From assembly GCA_946699065.1 (NCBI GenBank), contig CAMPDV010000265.1:248001-312000 (forward strand): DNA of 64,000 nt, in the 5' to 3' direction. The notes under the pieces are model-generated. The model was not told the origin of the DNA and ran no database searches. It saw only the letters and a list, made by a program, of their open reading frames with translations. The stretch comes from Loxodes magnus (lineage: Eukaryota > Ciliophora > Karyorelictea > Loxodida > Loxodidae). Each line of letters opens with the position of its first letter. The first letter of the stretch is position 1. The position numbers and the translations under genes are program-made. Of this stretch, positions 41,111 through 54,230 are shown piece after piece.

Positions 41111-41997
41111 ACATATAAAAAAATGGCTGGCTTCAAGAAAGGTTTTTTTACGACCTCCTCAGAGTAGGAGAGAAAACCTGAAGCATCATCTCTAACCACG
41201 TCTTAGCTTTAATTAACCCACTCTTCTTCCTAAGATTTATTAGATCCTCAGAAAATAATTTTTGAAAACCTCTAAAAAATGCAAAATGATAATAACGAAC
41301 TTTCCATACAACTTAATTCACTGAAAGAATAAATCTAATGCCTGATCAATAACGTGAACATGCTAAGATAAGAAAATAGTAACTACAAGACTGAACTCAG
41401 CAATCATCCTTAGTTATTAGAATTTAACTAGAGAATCAAGCAGACAGAAGAAAAATTAAACTAATTCGCTGAGATTACTGAGAGTCTGTTTCTAAAAAAT
41501 CTCTCTAGCAACGATCCTATGGATATAGAGCCAGCAATTCAACATCAAAAAGAAATAGAATGAAGGAAAAGCCTAAATGCTGGTTCTGCAGAAAACCTGG
41601 TCATTTTGTAAGATAATGCTGGAAATATTAAAATAAACAAAATGAAGAGAATAAAAGAATTTAAAAAACACTGAATAAATTAAGCAGATTGTATGTTACT
41701 CAAGAGGGTAAAATTTATAGACTTTAAGATAACAAACGTAAAAAATTAGTTAATCGGTCCTGAAGAAAATATATGATTTAGACCCTAGTAAATAATTGGA
41801 AAAAAACTAGATTTTAACCAAATTCCTATAATAAAACCTGGAGAAAAAAGTAATAGTCGATATGTAATAATGAAGCATAAGACAGAAGAAGACTATGAAG
41901 AATATATCCAGAATACTTTTTTTTAACATTTATAAACATTATATCAGTGATGATCCTAATGAAAGGTGGTATCACTTTAATTAATTATTATTATACT
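41111..41997 (+). mobile_element. Zinc-knuckle element, copy D
   Basis: Well preserved. The protein opens MAGFKKGFFTTSS at the ATG at 41123 and continues through a strong coiled coil rich in Gln, Asn and Leu. A canonical CCHC knuckle follows (CWFCRKPGHFVRQC), then the C-terminal signature LYVTQEGKIYR. Behind the coding part a hairpin with arms AGTGAT and ATCACT (41945-41976) precedes an ATT-rich tail ending near 41996. That is the same layout as copies A and B, although the primary 3' sequence differs. Orientation is opposite to the LINE. It has few breaks and is probably a young member. Confidence 0.8.
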
Positions 41998-42033
41998 ACT
42001 TGAAGAAATAAACATGTATTGAAACATTTATTA

Positions 42034-42090
42034 AAGAGCTGCGCACCAACGAGGTGCTACGCGTTCTATAATCAAATTTATTTATTTATT
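42034..42090 (+). repeat. Short hairpin repeat, copy 1
   Basis: A GC-rich hairpin (GCGCACC / GGTGC-GC arms, bracketed by AGAGC and GTTCT) followed by TATAATCAAATTTATTTATT. The same unit occurs at 46718-46767 (minus) and 50201-50262 (plus). In an AT-rich genome this looks like the 3' end of a small dispersed element. Confidence 0.6.
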
Positions 42091-42407
42091 TATACGCTTT
42101 TTATTAACTTAAAGATAGACTCATTATTAAATTTCTTAGATGTTTAAAATAATTAAAATATAATCTTTAGATTTTTTCTATCTATTATGATTTTAATATA
42201 ACTCTTAAATTTGTTCTATTTAATATGATTTTTAATAATTATTATTTCAATTTATTGCTAAAATGTTATTCTTTTTAATCTTTTCCTTTTCGATTTGTTA
42301 TGATTTAGCTTTTCCTTATCTTTTTAATATATGATTTATTCTTTATATTAGAAAATGAAGATTGTTTAATACCATTACAACTTTATATTATATATTTATT
42401 AAATCGC

Positions 42408-42560
42408 CATAGTTGTTCAAAGGTGAACAACAAGGGACGGCTTCATCAGAGGTTGGGGAAGCTAAGTACCCATAATCGACTTTATGTCTTCCTCTGCTTT
42501 GGTGATGCAACGAGATGTAATCCTGCCATGTCCTTGAACCTCCAACAAGTATTAAAGATC
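42408..42560 (+). ncRNA. GC-rich structured RNA candidate 1
   Basis: An island of near 50 percent GC in AT-rich DNA. CAAGGGAC near 42431 can pair with GTCCTTG near 42530, enclosing CATCAGAGG and CCTCTG-GTGATG arms, and GTTC-GAAC forms a small hairpin at its left edge. I compared it by eye with 5S rRNA (a GGAAGCTAAG word is shared), SRP RNA and RNase P and could not assign it. The strand is a guess. Confidence 0.4.
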
Positions 42561-42579
42561 ACGAGTATTCTGAAATTAT

Positions 42580-43650
42580 ATCAGTATTGAACATTTTTAT
42601 CAGTATCTGATAATTTTATCAATAATTTACTTCCAAGCTCGAAAATATAAGCTAAATCTTTTAATCTAGAATTTTCTGAATTTTTATTTAAAAAATCCTT
42701 AAAATTTTTTGAATGGTTTAAGAGTTATAGCTTTTATCTAATATTTTATGTAGTTTGTAATCTAATTGAACCCAATCATCGCTTCTTATATGATATTTAA
42801 ATATTTCTTATAAGATAGCTTGATTCTTACAATTCTCCAGAAATGTTTATATTTTCTTCACCAGTATTTTTCAAGAGCTTTTATAATCCAGCTTCATAAA
42901 TTATAAATTAGCAAAAAGTTTATTCCTTTTCTTTTCCTAGTCTAAATTTTTCTATTGAATTAAAAGATTTCATTTTTTCTCTTCTCCAATCTCCAATTAA
43001 ATTTAGGATCCTTAGGCATATGAAATAACTAAATATTGATTCTTCTTAATTTAAAGTAGTCGTTTTTAATTTCCTTTTAAGTCCTTTCGATAATATTTTA
43101 ATTGTTCTCCTTTTTATTTTTCCTTCAGTCAATAATAATTTTCTTCGTCGCGATATTTTTGATCCATTTCAACTGACTTTTAAAGGTCAACTGTTTCTTT
43201 TTGGTTTATTTCGATGTTGAATAGTAAAAGCTTTAAAGTTTTGATTTACAAAAGAACTTTTACTTTTGTTTTAGATTTTCAAATTTATCTAAATTGGGTT
43301 AATTTTCTAGTTTATTAAAATAATTTTTCAATTTTATGATTGATTCTTTTGTTGATTCAAATCCTTTTTTTCCACAAATGTGTAGATTTTCATCATTAAC
43401 TTAGGTTATTCATCTTTTCATCCCTAAATTTTTGAAGCTTCTTTATTACTCAATTAAAAGCATTTTAAGACGTTTTCTATAGCACTCTCAAATTAAGAAT
43501 ATTTTTTAGTTACAGTGAGTTATTAATTTAGCAAAGCTGTTTCAAATTAGAATTGAAATTACACTTGATAATTTTTAAAAAATGTTGCTTTTGAGAATAA
43601 CTCTTTTTAAATCTTATGGGCTCTATTAACTTGCTTTAGCCTTTAGCTTT
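42580..43650 (-). repeat. Eroded element sequence, relative of 19560-20000
   Basis: The minus strand is open in shifting frames with Lys-rich peptides. The part at 43310-43640 matches 19560-20000 (common KIYTFVEK reading). It may be the 5' half of the nearby LINE or an unrelated old element. No endonuclease or polymerase motif is visible. Confidence 0.35.
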
Positions 43651-43654
43651 AGTT

Positions 43655-44480
43655 TTATAATAATAATAATAAAATTAATGTGGGGTCTGCCATTTTAGGC
43701 TATCCACAGATTAATGTTTTTTACATAAAAATTCTTAAGCTTCATTTCTCCTTGTTTTGATTCAAAAATTTGAAACCTTCTTCTCTTAAATCTTGCTGTT
43801 ACCGTCGAAAGTTTTAGTATGAGCTCTTATAGAGTTCTCATTCTTGTACAAATGAACAGTCTTGGGTAGTCTTCTATAATTAAAATCTTAATTGAATTTT
43901 GTTTCAGCTATGCATTGCTTTTTATCCAAGCTCCTATCCAAGTTGCCGGCATAGAGAATAGGGGAGTTTCTGAGACGCGGACTACAGAATAAGACTCGCT
44001 TGCTCTAATGTTGATTCTCAAACTAAGAACTAGCTTGAGACTCACCGTCCATATTTTAAATTATATAATGTTTAATTTATTTCAGTTCTCTAAATTTTTA
44101 ATTAATCATTTACTTAGGTAGATGTGATATCAATCTTAGTTTCTTCAGTAATTATGGAAATTTCTCCCATTAAATTAAATTAGGCTTAACATAAATATTA
44201 TTCTTCTATTAAGATTTTTTTGAACAAATTACTTCCAGAAATGTAGTTTCTTAATTTAGTTACTCAGTATTCATCATGAATTCTTTTATTCTCACTTAAG
44301 ATCACAGATTAGCTAATTCTACTTGCTGAGAAGTCCTTTATATTGACATTTAACTCAGATATAATTCAATTTCCTTTTAGATTGATTGAAGAACTATCTT
44401 AGTTTCGATGTAGTTAGGAACTTGATACGCTAACGAAGATTTTGGCATCATTTTTGCTTATATCTTCTTTTCTGGACAAT
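43655..44480 (-). mobile_element. Unclassified (ATT)n-tailed element fragment
   Basis: On the minus strand an (ATT)n run at 43656-43678 terminates a unit that, further 5', holds a GC-rich hairpin region (43935-44060). Before it lies a protein-like stretch beginning near MMPKSSLAYQVPNY at about 44435. The tail matches the family habit of (ATT)n 3' ends, but the protein part is not recognisably the zinc-knuckle ORF. Confidence 0.35.
43935..44060. ncRNA. GC-rich structured region 2
   Basis: Two clear hairpins: GAGTTTCTG with CAGAA-ACTC, and TGA-TCTCAA with TTGAGA-TCA. It lies within the tailed element fragment above and may be its structured 3' region. Confidence 0.4.
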
Positions 44481-44954
44481 CATCTAATTAGGCTGTAAAA
44501 TGAAATAATAAATTAGAAAAGATTCTGCAGAATTACTATTTAATTATATTCAGCTATACCTTTAATTCCTTCAAAATAATATTGGAATATTTTGAGATTT
44601 ATTATATATAAATAAACAAGGTTGATAGAAACTATTAATATTAGGTATTTTTAAGATAACTAAGCAAAAAAATATCAAATATTCTGAATTGCGATACAAA
44701 ACTAAAAGACTTAATTAAACAATATTCTTATAAAAGAAAATTTATTCATTTTGATAAAAAATATTAAAATTTTTTAATTATGACACGAGAAATCAGTTCC
44801 TAACATTGGAATCAACCAAAAAATTATAAAAAATATTTGCTTATAAAAGATGTATTATTTATACAAAAAGTATTACCAATATATAAATGAGTTAAAAAAG
44901 AAAAAAAATTAAAAAAATAAGCTGATTTTAATTAATTAATTTTAGACTTAAAGA
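44481..44954. other. AT-rich stretch
   Basis: No feature seen. Confidence 0.4.
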
Positions 44955-45236
44955 GTTTTGGACTGCAACTTCTTGCAGTTTAACGACCCCAACACTCCCT
45001 TCATGGGATAACGGGGATATCCTGTTGCTTTCGAAAAGCAGCTGCCAGGGAGCTCCATCACTATGGGCAGCCAGGCTTCAAGCCCCTACCAGGAGTGGAT
45101 AATCAAAAGGAAGGCGTTCCCTTGCAAAGGTTGACTTTGACCAGGGACTTTCTCAGCGACAGGAAAGGAACTTTTTCCTAGCCATAAAACCAGAAAGTAT
45201 GATTCAGAAGGTCAATCTCAGCTCCCACCATCTTTT
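44955..45236 (+). ncRNA. GC-rich structured RNA candidate 3 (about 280 nt)
   Basis: The most GC-rich island in the window. Perfect or near-perfect stems are easy to see: ACTGCAA/TTGCAGT with a CTTC loop, CCCC-TCCC/GGGA-GGGG nested, TTGCTTT/AAAGCAG around CGA, GGCTT/AAGCC, CTCC/GGAG enclosing it, and GGAAA/TTTCC near the right end. A short T run follows (ATCTTTTT near 45230). The size suits SRP, RNase P or MRP RNA, but I could not find their signature loops. It could also be the structured end of a mobile element. Plus strand is preferred because of the T run. Confidence 0.5.
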
Positions 45237-45529
45237 TAATTATATAAGCTGATTTTATAAAATGTAATATTTGATCTGATAAAATCATTGCTAGAATTTT
45301 CACATTAGATTATAGAGATTTAACAATATTTTAGTTTATCTTTTTTCAAAATTTAGGTTTTCTGTCTCTGTTATACTTATACATTCAAATTCTTAAAATG
45401 ATTCTCACATTGAAATGTGTGACTTTAATTAAAAACATAAGTAGAGGTATTTTTCTATATTTTAGTAAAATAAGATAAATTTTGTATTCTTTATATTTTA
45501 TATAGTTCTTAGAAATTAGTAAAAATGAA
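45237..45529. other. AT-rich stretch
   Basis: No feature seen between the GC island and the next element copy. Confidence 0.35.
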
Positions 45530-46330
45530 AAAGGATTTTCGATTTAAAGAGATGAAAGTATATAAAAAAGATGTCAGTATTCAGATCTTGATTTTTATAG
45601 TACTAAGGAAATTATAGTTAACAACATCCTAGTAAAACAAGGAGCAGGAAAAGGACTCCAAAAAAGTACCAATCAAATCGAGAATCCTTCCTCTGAAAAG
45701 AAGCTTAGAAATAGGATAAAAATATTTTTGCTTTCGGAAGTCTCGAATTCCACGTTTGCAGAAATAAACAATTATTAGCTGATTTGGTCCTAGATATCCA
45801 GAAAGAGATAAAAAAATTAAAGAAAGACAGTAAGAAATTTATAAGAAAAGCTTTAATTAGCAGTGGAAATAGAATCAGGACTCAAAATCTAAGAAAGAGA
45901 TCTTAGTACCTTCTGAAAATTTTCACTAAATCAGAACGACCATTCATAGCAATAGTAGTAGTAAGAATTTTGCAGTAGAATCGAAAAAGAAAAAAATCAA
46001 TAAAATTGCAGCGTTAAATGGAACTAAGAGAATAAAGGAATTACTCAATGATAATCGAAGAAGAAAAAATAAAAATTTAAATTAAGCAAGAAGCAAAATA
46101 TTATAATACTATAACTCTAGAATGCATCTTGAAAAGTGCTGGAAATTTTATTACTTCAAATAATAATACTGAAACTGCTAGACAAAGTTAAAGAAACAAA
46201 AGAAGAGATAATATTTGATATAATTTAAAAGAGAAATAGAAAGATTATTCTACAACAAACTCAGACATTTATTATTTTTATAAATTCGAATACGAATGTT
46301 ATTAAGAACTTTTATCTATTTTTATATCGA
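45530..46330 (+). mobile_element. Zinc-knuckle element, copy E (diverged)
   Basis: The coiled-coil part around 45790-45920 matches copies B and C (the LKKDS and AEGIESRL-QERDL blocks can be followed), and a decayed knuckle region lies near 46110-46140. The N-terminal signature is not obvious. Broken and older than B and D. Confidence 0.6.
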
Positions 46331-46717
46331 TCGCCGATGAATAGGGATTAATGAAAAATTTTAATGACTATATCCATTATTTTTTAATTTTTTACTTTTC
46401 CGAAAAGTTTTGAATGTTAAAAATATTAACAGTTTTGCAAAGAAGTATCTTCAAGAAGCAAAAATAGCATTTTTTTTCTAATTTTATAACTTAACATCTC
46501 TATTTTTATTAAATTAGATTTTTACGTTTTTTCAAGATAAAAAGGTTATTATTTAAATTACTTAATTTTTCATTCAATTTATATATATTCATTTTAATGT
46601 TTTAAGAATATATAATAGATTACCTTCTTTTGGTTTTATTTAAGTTTCGGAAGGTATTTAAATCGTAATTTTAATTCATGAATCTTTAGTTAATTATTTC
46701 TATTAGTCAAAATGCTT

Positions 46718-46767
46718 TATAAATAAATTGGATTTTAGAGTGCGTAGCACTCGTAGGTGCGCAGCTT
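46718..46767 (-). repeat. Short hairpin repeat, copy 2
   Basis: Minus-strand copy of the unit at 42034-42090: AGCTGCGCACC, a short loop, GTGCTACGCACTCT, then the AT-rich trailer. The sequence between here and 47065 may be the body of the element it terminates. Confidence 0.55.
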
Positions 46768-47065
46768 TTTAAATTAGATTTATTTAATGTCGAAAAATAA
46801 AATTTAATGGGTCTCTCTATCCTTGCTTTCTCTTGCTGTAGTATGTCCGTGTAATTTTTCCTTCCGAAACATAGGATATAATATGCGATTACGGGTATAT
46901 CTTTCCTCGACCTATAATGAAGAAGGTTTTTTCCTGGCATTCAGAGTTTTAGTTTGTCGAATCTTCCTTCTCCTGTTGATGGTTTCTCTTTCTCCAGTTT
47001 ATCCTTCGTCCGCGCTCATTTTTTAGTTGCCTTGCTGGGCCTCCAAGCAGCATCCGAAGGAAAAG
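46768..47065 (-). other. Moderately GC-rich unit ending in the hairpin repeat
   Basis: Less AT-rich than its surroundings. The minus strand starts with ATGAGCGCGGACGAAGG and is open in two frames giving charged peptides (MSADEGQTGERETINRRRK or ERPIKFYFSTLNK further on). It ends in the hairpin repeat. Possibly a short non-autonomous element or a remnant knuckle-family copy. Not assignable. Confidence 0.35.
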
Positions 47066-47929
47066 GCTTTCCACTCTATTTAAAAAATATATATAATAAT
47101 GCTGTTCAATTTCAAATGCTTGATCTCTTCTGCAAGTTTAATTATTTTTAAATATATTTAAAATCAGATATATTATGTTAAATATCTCAATACTACTAAT
47201 GCTGACTTGACCTTTTCACAAATTTCTAAAATTGGAAGATTCTTGTGAATGAACAATTTTCTTTTTAAGTTTTTTTACTTCATTAGTTCCTTTTTTTGGA
47301 GCTAAAATTATTTTCGTTTCCTTATTAAATTTTTATCCAAGAATATTTACTATTTTTCCTTAAGTATATTTAATCTTAATAATAATAACAATTAACTATT
47401 ATAATTTAATTATTTTGTTTTCCTATTGAATTTATATAATCCATCTATTTAGCTATAATGCAGATCTATATTAAAATTAGCTGACTTATTTCTTCCTACT
47501 TTTATTAAATTTATATATTTTAAATTAATGCTTAATAAAGAGTATAAAGCTATATACCTTACTTAAAATTTAAGTTTAGATTACTTAAATAAATCCATCA
47601 ATCTTTTTTTTAGCTCAGTATAGTACTAAAAAAATTTGAAATTTGGAGAAAATAAAATATATAGAAGATTTAATTTGTATATGGAGTTTTAGTAGCATTA
47701 TAAGGCCAAAAAAATGAAAACACAGTAAATTGGATGAAAAAGTGAAAGATCATTCTTAGAAGAATATAAAATATATTATATTATATAAGAAAGAATAGAT
47801 AAGATTATTTAAATTTAATAATTTAAATAACTAAAATAATTATAATTTAAAAGCGTAAATAAACTTACAAGTGATATAATGATTTACTATATAATTAAAA
47901 AAAGAGGACTGTATTATTATATTGAAATA
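47066..47929. other. AT-rich stretch
   Basis: No gene or repeat identified. Confidence 0.4.
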
Positions 47930-49222
47930 CAATACATTTAGGAAATTTAAGGATTGAAAGGGTAACAACTTTTTAGTATTTAGGTCTTATAATAGAAGAG
48001 AATATCAGTTTTGAAAAAACATAGAGATTAGACTAGAAAGAGCATAAAAGATTTAAACATGAATACTGGGAAAATAAAAGTGAATAAGGGAATAACATCA
48101 TCAACACAGGAATGATGCTAAAAACTTTCGTTAGCTCAGTTTTTAGCTATGGGACAGAAGTGATTCCATATTGAAAATAATTTATAGGAAAGTAAATGAT
48201 GGAATAATTAGAAATAATATAGAGAAGACTTTTACAAAATCATCAAAAATGCCCCTTTTAAGTGCAAAATGAGATTTTAGAACATGAACTGTAGTTTATG
48301 AAATTTAAACGTTACTTATGACAGAAAAAGTTGAGATTATGAGGTAGATTAATAGTATATTATATCTAACATTAATAAAATGGAATAATAGGTCCGTCTT
48401 TCAAAAAACTAAATAAGGAAAGCAAGAAAGCAAGCGACGAAAGAGGAACTAAAAAATAAAGACAATAATAAGAATCTAGCTCTTCACCTGAAGGAAAAAT
48501 AATGATGGGTCCAGCTGAGTCAGTTAATCCACAAATTTAGAGTAACGACTTCTTCAATATTAAACTGAAAAAATGAAAGCAATGATCACTAAATAAGATG
48601 AAATGATATTCAATTACGGAGATCGAATTCGAGAACTTATGGATTGCATCGAAGATTAAAACAACGAATTAAAAATATTGAGAAGCTAGCTAATAAAAAG
48701 TAGTTTAGTTACAGAATAGTAATTATGAGAAATGTCATAATCAAATTTAAAAAAATCTCAATGCATGATTATAGAAGAAACTCCAACCCAATTTTAGAAT
48801 ACAGAATAAAATAAACCTAGTTAAGAATAGGTAAGCACGGATTTAACTAAAAGAATTGAACAACTGGAAAATAAAATATTTAAAAAGAAGAACACTGAAA
48901 AATAAATAAAAAATTGTTGGTATTGCTACTCACGGAATCACTTACTAAGACACTGCAAAGAATGAAAGAATTTACAGATAAGAGAAGAGCAGAAAACATG
49001 AACAGCTTTAAATAAACTATGGATTACTGAAAATGGAGTTTACAGACAAAAACTTTTAATTTGCAACAAAGAAAATTAACAGAGGTAACCATCCACTTAC
49101 AAAAAAGGTCTGGGAAGATTTACCACGTAAAAAAATTGGTCTGCAGGTACCTGGTTGAAAGCCCAGCCCAGGGATAGCAAACTTTTATTTAACACTAAGT
49201 TCATTTATTATTATTAAGAGGT
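47930..49222 (+). mobile_element. Zinc-knuckle element, copy F (divergent, long)
   Basis: A divergent member with a long open coiled-coil frame from about 48560, including LTKRIEQLENKIFKKK. A canonical CCHC knuckle follows (CWYCYSRNHLLRHC at about 48913-48955), then LWITENGVYRQ, matching the C-terminal signature of copies D and G. After this comes a GC-richer stretch with CTGGG/CCCAG and CTGGTT pairings (49105-49185), the word AAACTTTTATTTAACAC shared with copies A and B, and an ATT run at 49205-49217. It looks nearly whole over the coiled coil and knuckle; the 5' part is uncertain. Confidence 0.75.
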
Positions 49223-50200
49223 AGATTAATAGGTAACTAAGGAAAAGCAGTAAACGGAATAATATAAGACCTAAGTAAAGAAGAAAACTTTATATTTGAA
49301 TAATATTGCATGGCAATAAAATTAGAATTAAAAATTTAAGACAAAGATATGTTTATAGATGATGGTAATCATAATCAAAAAGTGGAGAAAAGCATTAATC
49401 TTGAAATTAAGAACATAAAACATACGTAGAAGATAGAGAATGAATGGAGGAAATGATAATAAAGGATGTAAAAACACCATTTAAGGATATGTAGTAGGAC
49501 CATCCAAATACCTGAGATAAAAGAAAAACAGTATAGAAGAAAAATGTTAAATATTTAGAATAAGAACGAGATGTAATGGTAGTTAGAATTGTTTAGAAAA
49601 AATTCAACTTGTTGTGAAAAGTCAAGGTTTTTTCTGTAATGATGAAAGAGAAAATAAAGGAGATATAATAGAAAATGGTGTAAAAATATAAAGAAGGAAG
49701 ATATATATGTATCTGAAGTCTAAGATCAATAAGATTAGAGAGATAATAGACGGAATTATTTGTTGATATATGAGATACGGAAAAATTCAAGAAATTCATT
49801 AGAAAATAAGAGGACTAAACAAGATTTAAAACTAGATTGATAATGAAAGATTACATAAAATATATAAAATATATAATAGAAATAGGAAAAGGAAAAGGGA
49901 GGCATAGAAAAGAAAAATAGATGAAAAAAATAGAAAAAGACCATAGAGTAGGAAAAGGATATTTTTTATGAATTTATATGAGCTTTGTTACGAAGAAAAG
50001 AATTGGTAACGAAAATTAGCAATATATGTAAGAAAAAATAAAGGAAGTTGCATTAAAGATAAAATAAAGCATTTTAGATAGAAGAAAGAAGAACAAGAGA
50101 TAATATAGAAGTAAATGATGTAGATATACAATTAATAAGAGAAAAGTTTCAATTTCTTGAAGGCTTACTTGAAGAAATGGACGTATATTGGAGTATGGAA
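49223..50200 (+). other. Purine-rich strand, Lys/Glu-rich frames
   Basis: About 1 kb in which the plus strand is markedly purine-rich and reads as charged peptides in the ciliate code (for example KLELKIQDKDMFIDDGNH near 49320). The stretch ends at the third hairpin repeat. It may be the body of an element ending in that hairpin. No family recognised. Confidence 0.35.
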
Positions 50201-50262
50201 AGAGCTGCTCACCAACGTGAAGCTTCGCGCTCTATAATTAAATTTATATAAAAATAAATTTA
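50201..50262 (+). repeat. Short hairpin repeat, copy 3
   Basis: AGAGCTGCTCACC, loop, GAAGC-CGCGCTCTATAAT, then an A/T trailer, corresponding to copy 1 with some changes in the stem. Confidence 0.55.
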
Positions 50263-50859
50263 TTAAAGTGATACTGCCGTTGTTAGGTTCACCACTATTT
50301 CTGCTCTTGAAACTCTTGATTTCAATACCTTTATTTTTTCATTTTCTAATCCATAATTTAACCTTTTCTTATTTTTTTAAATCAAAATTGAATGCCTCCT
50401 TTTTCTCAATTCTTTCCAATGATGAGTTAGAAGAGAATAGAGGTAATTCAAATATTGGGCTAAAAGTTACAAACAAATTAATTTTTTCTACATAAATATT
50501 TTACTTTGCCTCAGTCAAATCTTTGATATTTTTCGATTCTTTTCAGATTAGCGAAATACAAAGAAAGGAGAACTCGTAGATAATGACTTCGGTATCCATT
50601 ATTCCAAGCACTGATACCAATCCTTTAATCAGCTTCTCGTAACGCTAGAGAGAGCACTCGAATAAGTTAGATTTATTGAACAAAGAGCTTTCCATACTTA
50701 TCTGAAATGCCATCTATTATGAGAGTACTCTTAATGTACTACTCTGTATCAGATTACCTACTTTTCTAACTATGGCTCGTTGTTCATTTTCTTAAAAGTT
50801 ATTTACAATTAAGTTTATTTTTATTTTTTATTTATAAAAATAGAATAAATTTACTTTAT
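50263..50859. other. Unassigned stretch before the right arm
   Basis: The minus strand around 50270-50500 gives a charged frame (ERIEKKEAFNFDLKKQEK). The section 50520-50770 is less AT-rich but unrecognised. Confidence 0.3.
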
Positions 50860-51344
50860 ATCTATGAAGATCAGCTTTTTACTTAAACAATAAAATTGTA
50901 AAACATTTTTACTTGTTCTACCAAATAATTTAAAAAAAGAATAAGAAGAAGAATTTCTAATTTAAAATATAAGGCTCTTATTTGTTTTGTCTTTAACTTC
51001 TGATGCAGTTTTTGCTTCAGCTAATTTTAAATTAAAACTTGAGAAAATCTTGTAGGAAATGTTACTTTGGAATATGTGCAAATTTCATAATTTATTTAAT
51101 AAATATTAAATAGGAATTTCCTGTGATATAGATAGTTGAGTCAAGAACTTAATTAAGATTTGCTAAAAGGAGATAGGTTAGCGTCATTCTAATTTTATAA
51201 GTAAATTAAAAATTTAATAATTTTTATTTAATATTAAAAATGCTAAGAAAGGAATAGATGGGATTTTTAGAATAGCAAAAGAGCATTGTAAACATAATTT
51301 TAATGATCTTTTAATATTTTATCACATTGAAAAAAATTGACAAC
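50860..51344 (-). repeat. Diverged inner flank of the inverted repeat, right
   Basis: Counterpart of 28309-28790 in reverse orientation, strongly diverged, with a sharp jump to near identity at 51345. Confidence 0.6.
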
Positions 51345-51878
51345 TAAAGATGCTTATACTAAAGATATTTTTGTATTAAAATAAAAGAAAACTTTTAAAA
51401 TTTTAAATTTCATATGACGAAATATCAATTTGAGAAAAAGTTAAAATTAATAAAACTAGACTAAATTATTTTTAAAGCAAAATAGAAAAATTTATTAAGA
51501 CTTCAAATACTAAGAACTAATAATGATAATTCTATTTAAATTTAATAATATACAAAAATAATTATATCCTAAAAATAAATATGCATCTAAATCCTTTAGA
51601 TATTCCTAGTACATTACGAAAATTTCCCAGATTCTTCTTCTAAATCAAAATTTTTATCTAAAATTTTTCTAAAACATTTTAATTTTTTTCATTATTGTCA
51701 TGTTAAAATAATTATCTTCTAAAATATTTCCCCTTAAATATGAACTTTAAAATACTTTAATAAATTCTTATAAGTATTGAATATATTGTTGTGATGTGAT
51801 ATAATCATATGATAGAACTTAATAATTTTTAAGATTTATTAATGAAGTAAATAAAAAATTGTGAAGAATGTTTCCAAA

Positions 51879-54230
<2,352 letters not shown>

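Noticed and set aside
42408-42560. 5S rRNA, because of GGAAGCTAAG
   Set aside because: Only that word agrees; the remaining conserved boxes and the terminal helix of 5S rRNA are absent.
44955-45236. Telomerase RNA, because of an ACCCCAAC word
   Set aside because: A single template-like word occurs by chance in GC islands; no pseudoknot or other telomerase RNA feature was evident and the telomere repeat of the organism is not known from this window.
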